A stretch of 36,981 bases of DNA, taken from positions 1 through 36,981 of the forward strand of contig CANHCR010000023.1 in the NCBI GenBank assembly GCA_947459205.1, in the 5' to 3' direction. The notes below the pieces were generated by a model that saw only the letters and a program-made list of their open reading frames with translations, was not told where the DNA came from and did not search any database. The stretch's first letter is position 1, and every line of letters begins with the position of its first letter. Source of the DNA: Caryophanales bacterium. GTDB lineage: Bacteria > Bacillota > Bacilli > Paenibacillales > CANHCR01. Positions 8,301-14,197 of this stretch are shown here, in pieces. Position numbers and translations under genes: made by a program.

Positions 8301-8857
8301 GCAAACTGGACTTGAATCCACAAACAGAGGAGCAACAAGCAGACAAACAAACAACGCCGACGGTCGATTTGCAAATTGTGATTGACGCCTACTTGCCTAG
8401 TCTGTATATTTACGACAGTAAGCAAAAAATCGAAATCTACAAGCGCATTGCGGCACTCGAGTCGATTGCCGAGACCGTCGAACTGAGCGAGGAGTTGCTC
8501 GACCGCTTTGGCAAAATGCCGGCTGCTGTGGTAAACTTGCTGAACATAGCGAAATTGAAACGGTATGCTACTACATACGGTTTTGAAAAAATCGCCTATA
8601 AAAACGGGAAGTTGTCGCTGTTGCTGACCGTCGCACAAAATGAGCGCATCGACGATAAGTTGCTTTATGATTATTTGAAACAGCACAAAGGTGCGATGCG
8701 ATTGTTGCTTGCAGGCACGCAAAAGCAACGCGAAATTCAATTCCATGATCCGGACATCACGGTCGATAAGGCGGTTCAACGTCTCATCACATTTTTGGAA
8801 TCGTTCGGTGAGGTGTATATTCCGAGAGGAGATCTGGCAAATGTTGAAAAAGTTTAG
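5306..8857 (+). CDS. mfd: Transcription-repair coupling factor Mfd
   Basis: Mfd is an ATP-driven DNA translocase that pushes off RNA polymerase stalled at DNA damage and recruits the UvrA repair machinery. It has 1183 residues, normal for the family. An N-terminal UvrB-like region (about 1-350, including GEFSVRGGIIDFYP) comes first. The CarD-like RNA polymerase interaction domain follows (about 486-548, GDYVVHVHHGIGQYTG). Then come the RecG-like helicase motifs: Walker A GDVGYGKTE near 640, DEEQRFG near 740, TATPIPRTL, and the QLRGRVGRS motif. A C-terminal domain covers about 1030-1160. ATG 5306 follows AAGAGG. Its 3' end overlaps the next gene by 17 bases, implying coupled translation. Confidence 0.97.
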   Translation: MLTKQIDIFLRDSQFKQLVDGFRARHKEQQVLGLFGSARAMMLAALRHSLGVPLIVVTHNMHGAQKLASDLREWFGAEQVLTYPVNEVLAAELSLASPEMLAQRVASLVRLADGFDGVLVLPYAGLRRLLPAKEEWLTMRTVLRNGETTDFQQLRARMVALGYEHVPQVENRGEFSVRGGIIDFYPLIADTAYRVEFFDDEIDSIREFQVEDQRSGQRCDAVEVTPCRETFATAERFKQAAGRVREWLNRQLAVTTDLSLKRTMEQAIGADIEMLEQQQSFPALYKYMLQLYPEKKTLFDYFADDAVMVMDEPTRLSDVATQMDYDEQQWREEMSAAGSMLPAFQWAIPSNEVFHRQRHRRLYLSRLVASVPIGKPSDSAQYTCSELPNYFGRLDILKKDVTRWRKIGSKVLFLASNEERRERLQRMLHDFNIEYDDLLEGSLQDGFELPAQRLVVVSETEMFHNRQKRVRTEQKQTENALTLKSYKELNVGDYVVHVHHGIGQYTGIGTIVIEGVHRDFMHIQYAGGDRLSVPIDQIQLVQKYMGNDDRSPKIHRLGGAEWARAKAKARSSAKDIADELIRLYAERAARQGYAFAHDIPEQREFEGMFQYEATADQLRAIREIKADMELARPMDRLLCGDVGYGKTEVAMRAAFKAVCDGKQVAVLVPTTILAQQHYKTFVDRFASFAIQVEVLSRFRSASEVKKVMENVRKGLVDVVIGTHRLLSKDVKFKDLGLLVVDEEQRFGVSHKEKLKKLRSNVDVLTLTATPIPRTLHMSLIGVRDLSVIETPPENRLPVQTYVVEHSFALARDVIERELEREGQVFYMYNRVQGMEAIVENLRTLLPKARIAMAHGQMPEQLLERTILDFLDGEYDVLVSTSIIESGVDIPNVNTLIVHDADKLGLSQLYQLRGRVGRSAGRIAFAYFTYQRNKVLTEVAEQRLSAIKQFTELGSGFKIAMRDLSIRGAGNLLGAEQSGFIASIGFELYTQMLAEEIEQRKLDLNPQTEEQQADKQTTPTVDLQIVIDAYLPSLYIYDSKQKIEIYKRIAALESIAETVELSEELLDRFGKMPAAVVNLLNIAKLKRYATTYGFEKIAYKNGKLSLLLTVAQNERIDDKLLYDYLKQHKGAMRLLLAGTQKQREIQFHDPDITVDKAVQRLITFLESFGEVYIPRGDLANVEKV

Positions 8858-9914
8858 TGGTGGGCTGTACGGTAAGACTTGGTTGGCGATATTGATGGTG
8901 CTCGCTGCTCTAGTGTTACTGGCTGCATGTGGCGGCGGTGACGAGTCAGCGAAAAACGACGAGCAGAAGCAGGATGAACAAAAACAGGGCGAACAAAAAC
9001 AGGATGATAACAAGCAAGGCGATCAAGAGGCTAGTAAACCGATTGTACTGCCTGAACTAGTTGCAGAGTACAAAGGTGGCAAAGTTCAAAAGGCAGAATT
9101 CGAGAAATTCATGAACATGATGCGCTTCTTGAACCCTGATTACCAAGAAACTGAAAAGCAACCAGGGTATATGACACAATTGGTCGAAGCGTACGTTTCT
9201 TACCGTGTGGTGCCAGAAAAAGTTGATGCATCGTTACTGAAAGACATGAGCAAAGATGTTGAGCAACAAATCTCTAGCATTGAGCAAGGGATGAATCAAT
9301 CATTCGGTGAGAACGGATTTAACAATCGCTTAAAAGAGTTTTCGCTTAGCAAAGCCGACTTGACAAGCTATTTGAATGATCGTTACCACATGATGAAATA
9401 TGTAACAAACCGCGTATCTGATGCAGAGGTAAAAACGGAATACGATACGGCTGCGAAAAAAGGTGAGATGAAGCAAACAGTTGCTACAGTCAGCCACATT
9501 TTGATTGGTACCAATGAAGGTCAGCCGAATGCACGCACCAAGGAAGAAGCGTTGAAAAAAGCGAAAGAAGTGTTGGCCGAACTGAAGGCTGGCGCTGACT
9601 TTGCGGCGGCTGCAAAAAAATATTCGGACGACCCTGGCTCCAAGGATAATGGGGGCACATATGCGGATGCCAACGTTGACGAGTGGGTGCCTGAATTCAG
9701 AGAGGCAGCGATTACACTTAAATTGAACACGTTGAGCGAACCGGTCGAAACGCAATACGGATACCATATCATGAAAGTGTCCAAGCGCGCAGAAAAGGTG
9801 AAAACATTTGCTGAGATGGAGGAAGAGCTGCGCGGCAAATTGTCACAAGATGAATTCATTTCCATCATGGAAAATGAGGTAAAGCCGATCATTACAAAAA
9901 ACAACGTGAAGTAA
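8841..9914 (+). CDS. Parvulin-type peptidylprolyl isomerase lipoprotein, PrsA/SurA-like
   Basis: This is probably a membrane-anchored foldase that helps secreted proteins fold outside the membrane. The 357-residue product starts MLKK and has a hydrophobic signal (about 13-28). A lipobox LLAAC with Cys30 is the expected lipidation site. A charged, Gln-rich linker of EQKQ-type repeats follows (about 40-60), then a SurA-like N-domain. A PpiC rotamase domain covers about 212-312 (VSHILIG, KKYSDDPGSKDNGG, VPEF, ETQYGYHIMKV). I chose ATG 8841, after GAGAGGAGA (8824-8832) within the end of mfd. B. subtilis has a related gene (yacD) between hslO and cysK, a slot that is empty here. Exact orthology to prsA is uncertain. 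Confidence 0.9.
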   Translation: MLKKFSGGLYGKTWLAILMVLAALVLLAACGGGDESAKNDEQKQDEQKQGEQKQDDNKQGDQEASKPIVLPELVAEYKGGKVQKAEFEKFMNMMRFLNPDYQETEKQPGYMTQLVEAYVSYRVVPEKVDASLLKDMSKDVEQQISSIEQGMNQSFGENGFNNRLKEFSLSKADLTSYLNDRYHMMKYVTNRVSDAEVKTEYDTAAKKGEMKQTVATVSHILIGTNEGQPNARTKEEALKKAKEVLAELKAGADFAAAAKKYSDDPGSKDNGGTYADANVDEWVPEFREAAITLKLNTLSEPVETQYGYHIMKVSKRAEKVKTFAEMEEELRGKLSQDEFISIMENEVKPIITKNNVK

Positions 9915-9943
9915 CAGCAAATCATGCAACGTCTTCCGTTTTA

Positions 9944-9973
9944 GTATAAAATGTCGCCGCCGATTTCATAATA
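9944..9973 (+). promoter_or_regulatory. Sigma-G promoter of spoVT
   Basis: GTATA (9944-9948), an 18-base spacer and CATAATA (9967-9973) match the sigma-G consensus GHATR-N18-CATNNTA at all defined positions. spoVT is a known sigma-G gene. The promoter lies about 57 bases upstream of the ATG. Confidence 0.75.
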
Positions 9974-10029
9974 AACACAGAAACGGCAGAGGGATGCACA
10001 TTTTCATACGAAAGCGAGGCTGAGATGGC

Positions 10030-10572
10030 ATGAAAGCGACGGGCATAGTGCGCCGCATCGACGATCTTGGGCGAGTGGTGATTCCGAAGGAAATTCGACG
10101 CACGTTGCGAATTCGCGAGGGAGACCCGCTTGAGATTTACGTCGATCGCGACGGAGAAGTGATTTTGAAAAAGTATTCGCCGATTGGTGAATTGGGTGAA
10201 TTCGCCCGAGAGTATGCAGAGTCGCTTGCGGAAGGTACAGGGCATATGACGATGATTGCTGATCGTGATGCAGTCATTGCGGCCGCTGGACCTGCGAAAA
10301 AAGAGTACGCCGACAAAGCCGTCGGTCCGATGATTGAGCAGGCGATGGAAAATCGGCGGGTATGGTTGGAATCGAATGGTGGCTCGTACGAGGTATTTAA
10401 GGAACTCGTGGAAAGTTACTCGTCCGTCTGCATCGCACCGATTGTTGCTTCAGGCGATCCGATTGGCGCGGTCATCCTGCTGAGCAAGCAAGAACAGGTG
10501 AAAATGGGACAGATGGAAGCCAAAATGACGGAAACGGCGGCAGCATTTCTGGCAAAACAGATGGAACAGTAA
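10030..10572 (+). CDS. spoVT: Stage V sporulation regulator SpoVT
   Basis: SpoVT is a forespore transcription factor that modulates sigma-G-dependent genes. The 180-residue protein begins with an AbrB-like swapped-hairpin DNA-binding domain (about 1-50: TGIVRRIDDLGRVVIPKEIRRTLRIREGD). A C-terminal GAF-like domain (about 55-178) follows. The first domain is near-identical to AbrB/SpoVT family members. ATG 10030 follows GCGAGG (10014-10019), with a long but tolerable spacing. The gene stands alone, with a sigma-G promoter upstream and a strong terminator at 10580-10629. It follows mfd (plus the prsA-like gene), as spoVT follows mfd in B. subtilis. The polysaccharide exporter gene yabM (spoVB-like) that usually follows is missing. 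Confidence 0.95.
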   Translation: MKATGIVRRIDDLGRVVIPKEIRRTLRIREGDPLEIYVDRDGEVILKKYSPIGELGEFAREYAESLAEGTGHMTMIADRDAVIAAAGPAKKEYADKAVGPMIEQAMENRRVWLESNGGSYEVFKELVESYSSVCIAPIVASGDPIGAVILLSKQEQVKMGQMEAKMTETAAAFLAKQMEQ

Positions 10573-10579
10573 GACGAAT

Positions 10580-10629
10580 AAACTGCATCGGCAGCGTCGC
10601 CTTCGGGTGGCGCCGTGGTGCAGTTTTTT
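10580..10629 (+). terminator. Strong terminator after spoVT
   Basis: The outer stem is AAACTGCA (10580-10587) with TGCAGTTT (10619-10626). Inside it is a GC-rich hairpin capped by a TTCG tetraloop (10602-10605). The whole ends in a T-run. This is a long, stable intrinsic terminator eight bases after the spoVT stop. Confidence 0.88.
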
Positions 10630-10657
10630 GAACTTTTTCGGTTAGGGGGGCGTGCAC

Positions 10658-12133
10658 ATGGGGATTACGGTGATTGGTTTGGGGAGCGGTGACGAACGGC
10701 AGTTGACGCTCGGTAGTTTGCAAATTTTGGAACAGGCGCAGCATTTGTATGTCCGTACGGCACTCCATCCGGTGCTCGATTTTTTACGCGCGCGGGGCGT
10801 TGAGTGGGCTAGTTTTGATGAAGTGTATGAGCAGTCGTCGCAATTTGAAGAGGTGTATGAGCAGATTGTCGAGCGCTTGCTGGTCGCAGCAGCGACGGCG
10901 GAAGTGGTGTATGCTGTGCCTGGTCACCCGTCCGTAGCAGAGCGTACGGTGCAGTTATTGCGCGTCCGCTGTCCGCAATATGGCATAACGTTATCCATCG
11001 AAGGCGGCGAAAGTTTTTTGGACCAGGCGTTCTTGCGGTTCGCTTTTGATCCGGTGGAAGGATTTCAATGTGTCGACGGCACGGCGGTACATGAGGGTTT
11101 ATGGAATCCGAATTTGCATACCGTCATATGCCAAGTGTATGATGCGACGGTTGCCTCTGAAGTAAAACTTTCGCTGATGCGCATGTATCCTGATGAATAT
11201 CCTGTATATGTTGGTCATTCGCTTGGTGTGAGCGGTGCCGAGCAGATTGTGCAGGTGCCGTTATATGAACTGGATCGCATCAAAGGATACGGAAACTTGA
11301 GTGTCGTTTGGGTGCCGAAAAGCGATGACCAGCGCTTGCTCAATCGGACGTTTGCGCGGTTGCGCGAAATTGTCGAAATATTGCGTAGTCCGGAAGGATG
11401 CCCGTGGGACCGCGAGCAGACCCATCAGAGCATTCGCAAAAACTTAATCGAAGAAACGTGTGAAGTGCTCGATGCGCTGGATAACGATGAGCCACAAGAG
11501 ATGTGCGAAGAGTTAGGTGACTTGCTTTTGCAAATCATGTTGCATGCGCAAATGGAGGACGAAGTCGGACAATTTTCGGCGCATGATATTATTCAGACGC
11601 TTAATGAAAAGTTGATTCGACGCCACCCACACGTGTTCGGCGAGGCACAAGCGGACGACGCTGAGCAGGCGTTGCAAAATTGGCAACAAATCAAGTTGGA
11701 AGAGAAACGGCGTCGCGGCGTCGATGTCGCTGCACAATCGTTGCTTGCAGGTTTGCCACGCGAGTTAAGTTCGCTGCTCCGTGCGCTCAAACTGCAGAAG
11801 AAGGCGTCGACCGTTGGCTTTGACTGGTCGACTTACGAGGAAGTTGTAGCCAAAGTGGACGAAGAATTCGCGGAATGGCAGGCGGCTGTCGCTGGCGGCG
11901 AGCACAAGCAGATTGAAGACGAGTTTGGCGACGTGTTGTTTGCGCTTGTCAACGCTGCACGTTTTCTAAAACTCGATCCAGAGGCTGCACTGGCGGGCAC
12001 CAATCGTAAATTTGAAACACGATTCGCCTACATTGAGCAACAACTGCGGGCGCGTGGGCTAGATTTTTCACAAGTGACGCTTACACAAATGGATGTCTTT
12101 TGGAATGAAGCGAAACAGCAGGAATTTTCATGA
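10658..12133 (+). CDS. mazG: YabN: tetrapyrrole methylase-like domain fused to MazG nucleotide pyrophosphohydrolase
   Basis: MazG hydrolyses nucleoside triphosphates to monophosphates and pyrophosphate, a house-cleaning role. The N-terminal half (about 1-220) resembles SAM-dependent tetrapyrrole (corrin/porphyrin) methylases (ITVIGLGSGDERQLTLGS, VYAVPGHPSVAERTV). Its substrate is unknown in this family. MazG begins near 228 (REIVEILRSPEGCPWDREQTHQSI) with metal-binding EETCEVLDALD and EELGDLLLQ. A second MazG repeat carries EDEFGDVLFALVN. It has 491 residues, matching B. subtilis YabN (about 489). A GTG at 10652 is too close to the binding site; ATG 10658 is seven bases from AGGGGGG (10644-10650). 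It precedes rqcP as in Bacillus. Confidence 0.93.
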   Translation: MGITVIGLGSGDERQLTLGSLQILEQAQHLYVRTALHPVLDFLRARGVEWASFDEVYEQSSQFEEVYEQIVERLLVAAATAEVVYAVPGHPSVAERTVQLLRVRCPQYGITLSIEGGESFLDQAFLRFAFDPVEGFQCVDGTAVHEGLWNPNLHTVICQVYDATVASEVKLSLMRMYPDEYPVYVGHSLGVSGAEQIVQVPLYELDRIKGYGNLSVVWVPKSDDQRLLNRTFARLREIVEILRSPEGCPWDREQTHQSIRKNLIEETCEVLDALDNDEPQEMCEELGDLLLQIMLHAQMEDEVGQFSAHDIIQTLNEKLIRRHPHVFGEAQADDAEQALQNWQQIKLEEKRRRGVDVAAQSLLAGLPRELSSLLRALKLQKKASTVGFDWSTYEEVVAKVDEEFAEWQAAVAGGEHKQIEDEFGDVLFALVNAARFLKLDPEAALAGTNRKFETRFAYIEQQLRARGLDFSQVTLTQMDVFWNEAKQQEFS

Positions 12134-12181
12134 AGATAGCGAATATATAAAAGTAGTATATAAGGGAGTACGGAATGAAGC

Positions 12182-12445
12182 ATGAGAGTAGATAAATTTT
12201 TAAAATTATCGCGCCTGATTAAGAGGCGGACGGTCGCTAAAGATGTGTCAGAACAAGGACGAGTCTGGTTAAACGGACGTGAAGCGAAGCCAAGCACGCA
12301 TGTGAAGATTGGTGATGAGTTGCAGATTCAATTCGGACAAAAACTGGTCAAAGTGAGAGTAGAGCAACTGCCGGAATCGCCGCGCAAAGATCAGGCGGAT
12401 TCGATGTATACACTGATTGAAGAAACGCGCATTCCGCAAGCATGA
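12182..12445 (+). CDS. rqcP: RqcP (YabO), S4-domain ribosome quality-control factor
   Basis: RqcP is a small S4-type RNA-binding protein. Together with RqcH it acts on obstructed 50S subunits carrying stalled peptidyl-tRNA, helping add C-terminal alanine tails. The 87-residue product is essentially one S4 domain: MRVDKFLKLSRLIKRRTVAK, then GRVWLNGREAKPSTHVKIGDEL. It is homologous to Hsp15. ATG 12182 gives the family N-terminus. The nearest binding site AGGGAG (12163-12168) is 13 bases away, longer than usual, so expression may be modest. It lies between mazG and yabP, as in B. subtilis. Confidence 0.92.
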   Translation: MRVDKFLKLSRLIKRRTVAKDVSEQGRVWLNGREAKPSTHVKIGDELQIQFGQKLVKVRVEQLPESPRKDQADSMYTLIEETRIPQA

Positions 12446-12469
12446 CCTTGCGTGTATCTTAAATCACAG

Positions 12470-12498
12470 GTCTATCCCATGAGCGCTCGGCATACACT
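12470..12498 (+). promoter_or_regulatory. Sigma-E type promoter of yabP
   Basis: CATACACT (12491-12498) matches the sigma-E -10 pattern CATACANT exactly. The -35, GTCTATC (12470-12476), 14 bases upstream, matches only in part. yabP is in the mother-cell sigma-E regulon of B. subtilis, which supports the call. Confidence 0.55.
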
Positions 12499-12529
12499 GA
12501 CTGTAGAAACACTACAGGAGGTTATGGTG

Positions 12530-12808
12530 ATGGAAGCGGCGAAAGAAAAGAAGCATGCATTGAAGATGAATATCCGCAAATCGCTGGAACTGAGTGGGGT
12601 TGTCTCGGTAGAACGATTCGATCGCGATCGTTTTGACTTACAAACGGACTGTGGCGCACTTCATATTCAAGGTCAAAATCTGCACATCAAAACGCTTAAC
12701 CTGGAGCAGGGTCTACTCATCATTGAGGGTTATGTACATGGCATGCATTATACCGATGGTCGTCCCGTCAAGAAAAATAAGACGTGGATCGGTAAGATGT
12801 TCCGGTGA
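12530..12808 (+). CDS. yabP: Spore coat/cortex protein YabP
   Basis: YabP is a small mother-cell protein needed for normal sporulation in B. subtilis; its biochemical role is not established. The 92-residue product has the YabP/YqfC-family pattern: SLELSGVVSVERFDRDRFDLQTDCGALHIQGQNLHIKTLNLEQGLLIIEG, where the RGxxLxxxxLd-type centre is typical. Several in-frame starts exist upstream. AGGAGG at 12516-12521 is eight bases from ATG 12530, which I chose. Its stop TGA overlaps the GTG start of yabQ (GTGA, 12805-12808), so the two are translationally coupled. Transcription is probably from the sigma-E promoter at 12470-12498. Confidence 0.88.
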   Translation: MEAAKEKKHALKMNIRKSLELSGVVSVERFDRDRFDLQTDCGALHIQGQNLHIKTLNLEQGLLIIEGYVHGMHYTDGRPVKKNKTWIGKMFR

Positions 12809-13182
12809 GTTTGCATGACCAATGGGTGACCGTCGGTTACATGTTGTATGCCGGGGCGATACTCGGCGTTACATATGATTTGTGTTACATCTTGGAAACA
12901 AAATTACAAATCGGTCGTTGGTTCGGCTGGTTATCCGCCGCTTGCTACTGGCTGTTTGCAGTGCTGTTCGTCTTTGATTGCATCATGCAGGCAAATGACG
13001 GACAAATGCGCATTTATGTACCGATTTTTATATTGCTTGGTGGATGGCTTTATTTTCGCGTTCTTAGTTCACGAATGCGTAAATTTATGGTATTCTTAAT
13101 GTTACCGATCATTGTAGGAAAGAGGTGGTCAAACAGATGTCGTCGGAAGAAAAACGGAATAACAAAAAAAAATCAGGTTTAA
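12805..13182 (+). CDS. yabQ: Spore cortex biosynthesis membrane protein YabQ, short form
   Basis: YabQ is a polytopic mother-cell membrane protein needed for spore cortex formation. This version has 125 residues, clearly shorter than in B. subtilis (about 211). It shows about four hydrophobic segments (roughly 8-28, 40-60, 68-84, 94-105), including YMLYAGAILGVTYDL and LSAACYWLFAVLFVFDCIM. The GTG start (12805) overlaps the yabP stop. The tail after residue 105 is basic, lies largely inside the divIC start region and overlaps divIC by 46 bases in another frame. The run of nine A at 13164-13172 lies in that overlap. The tail could be genuine or the result of a past frameshift. Confidence 0.82.
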   Translation: MSLHDQWVTVGYMLYAGAILGVTYDLCYILETKLQIGRWFGWLSAACYWLFAVLFVFDCIMQANDGQMRIYVPIFILLGGWLYFRVLSSRMRKFMVFLMLPIIVGKRWSNRCRRKKNGITKKNQV

Positions 13183-13457
13183 AACGTCGGCTTCGTCTGT
13201 TTGTGATGTTGCCTCTTTGTGTACTTATCGTTTGGAGCACCGTCAAAATTGTCGATAATATGATTATCGCTGCTGAGAAGCGCGAAGTCATATCTGATTT
13301 AGAACAAAAATTACAAAAAGAGCAAGAAATGAAGCAACATTATGAACAAGAAATCAATCGTTTGCAGGACAAAGAATATCGAGAACAGCAGGCGCGCAAA
13401 CAGTTTAACATGATAAAACCGGGTGAAACGATGTATTCGGTGCCAGAAACACAGTAG
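13137..13457 (+). CDS. divIC: Septum formation initiator DivIC
   Basis: DivIC is a bitopic division protein that forms a complex with FtsL and DivIB at the septum. The 106-residue product has a short, highly basic cytoplasmic start (about 1-22). One transmembrane segment follows (about 24-42, LFVMLPLCVLIVWSTVKIV). An external coiled coil covers about 50-88 (EQKLQKEQEMKQHYEQEINRLQ). The conserved end GETMYSVPE closes it. Family length is about 105-125. ATG 13137 is eight bases after AGAGGTGG (13121-13128), all within yabQ. The upstream GTG at 13125 lies inside this binding site and is rejected. There is no separate promoter in sight, so it may be read with yabPQ or from upstream. Confidence 0.93.
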   Translation: MSSEEKRNNKKKSGLKRRLRLFVMLPLCVLIVWSTVKIVDNMIIAAEKREVISDLEQKLQKEQEMKQHYEQEINRLQDKEYREQQARKQFNMIKPGETMYSVPETQ

Positions 13458-13484
13458 TCAATGTAAATTTCTTCAAAAAAAAGA

Positions 13485-13514
13485 TTGATTTTTTTCGACA
13501 ATTGATGATATATT
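13485..13514 (+). promoter_or_regulatory. Sigma-A promoter of yabR
   Basis: TTGATT (13485-13490), an 18-base spacer and TATATT (13509-13514) make a plausible sigma-A promoter in the AT-rich gap after divIC, about 40 bases before the yabR ATG. Confidence 0.45.
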
Positions 13515-13554
13515 TACAGTAGGATTGATATTTTCAGGGAGGCTTCTTTTTTTC

Positions 13555-14013
13555 ATGTCCATCGCTGTTGGTGACAAATTGCAAGGCAAAGTGACCGGTA
13601 TAACAAACTTCGGTGCATTCGTAGAATTACCTGGAGGTGTCACTGGACTTGTGCACATTTCCGAGGTTGCAGACAACTATGTCAAAGACATTCACGAACA
13701 TTTAAAAGTAAATGATGTCGTGACGGTAAAGGTTCTGCAAGTGGAACCGAGCGGTAAAATCGCTTTGTCGATTCGTAAGGCCGTTGATCAACCAGCGCGA
13801 ACAGAGGCACCACCACGTCGCGAACACCGCCCTCATCATGGTGAAGGGCCGGGCGGACGCTCGTCTAGACCTCCTAAGCATTCTGATCATGGCGGTAAAG
13901 GTACGTTTGAAGATAAGGTATCGCGTTTCCTCAAAGACAGCGAGGAGCGTATTTCTTCGTTGCGCAAAAATACCGATTCAAAACGTGGCGGCCGTGGCGG
14001 TCGCAGAGACTAA
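13555..14013 (+). CDS. yabR: S1-domain RNA-binding protein YabR
   Basis: This is a general-stress-type S1 RNA-binding protein. Its exact target is unknown. The S1 domain fills residues 1-76: MSIAVGDKLQGKVTGITNFG, then GGVTGLVHISEVADNYVKDI and GKIALSIRKA, nearly identical to B. subtilis YabR. The rest (about 77-152) is a low-complexity tail rich in Pro, Arg, His and Gly, ending with GGRGGR repeats, likely disordered and RNA-binding. The segment FEDKVSRFLKDSEERISSL (about 118-137) is the conserved YabR-family helix. ATG 13555 gives the family N-terminus. GGGAGG (13537-13542) is 12 bases away. In B. subtilis two tRNA genes follow; none are here. Confidence 0.92.
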   Translation: MSIAVGDKLQGKVTGITNFGAFVELPGGVTGLVHISEVADNYVKDIHEHLKVNDVVTVKVLQVEPSGKIALSIRKAVDQPARTEAPPRREHRPHHGEGPGGRSSRPPKHSDHGGKGTFEDKVSRFLKDSEERISSLRKNTDSKRGGRGGRRD

Positions 14014-14030
14014 TTTTCGATAAAATGATG

Positions 14031-14057
14031 AGCTCGACCTGAGGGTCGGGCTTTTTT
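14031..14057 (+). terminator. Terminator after yabR
   Basis: AGCTCGACC (14031-14039), loop TGAG, GGTCGGGCT (14044-14052) and a T-run to 14057. Nine base pairs, including one wobble. This is a clear intrinsic terminator. Confidence 0.9.
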
Positions 14058-14075
14058 AATGGAAATATAGTTGCA

Positions 14076-14157
14076 CGTCGAATCGCGATATTTGTCGTAA
14101 AATTTATGCGTCGACCTCGTTAAACTGACAAACTTTGCATCATGCGCCCTATATAAT
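14076..14157 (+). promoter_or_regulatory. spoIIE promoter: 21-bp-spaced sigma-A with candidate Spo0A boxes
   Basis: CTGACA (14125-14130) and TATAAT (14152-14157) are separated by 21 bases. That odd spacing is known for the Spo0A-activated, sigma-A-dependent spoIIE and spoIIG promoters of B. subtilis. Upstream are Spo0A-box-like sites compared with TGTCGAA: CGTCGAA (14076-14082, 6/7), TGTCGTA (14093-14099, 6/7) and CGTCGAC (14109-14115, 5/7). Direct activation by phosphorylated Spo0A is therefore inferred. Confidence 0.7.
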
Positions 14158-14197
14158 CAGTCTCAAATTCGATTTATATGAGTCTGGAGAGGGTATT

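Noticed and set aside
8132-9013. Minus-strand open frame (293 codons) over the mfd end
   Set aside because: Antisense of mfd and the lipoprotein gene; its Cys/Ser-rich start is the complement of the EQKQ repeat.
8950-9025. EQKQ-type repeats as a possible tandem-repeat or CRISPR-like element
   Set aside because: They are in frame and translate to a hydrophilic linker after the lipobox, which explains them.
14014-14197. tRNA genes after yabR, as in B. subtilis
   Set aside because: I looked for cloverleaf segments and GTTCAA-type arms but found only the terminator and the spoIIE promoter.
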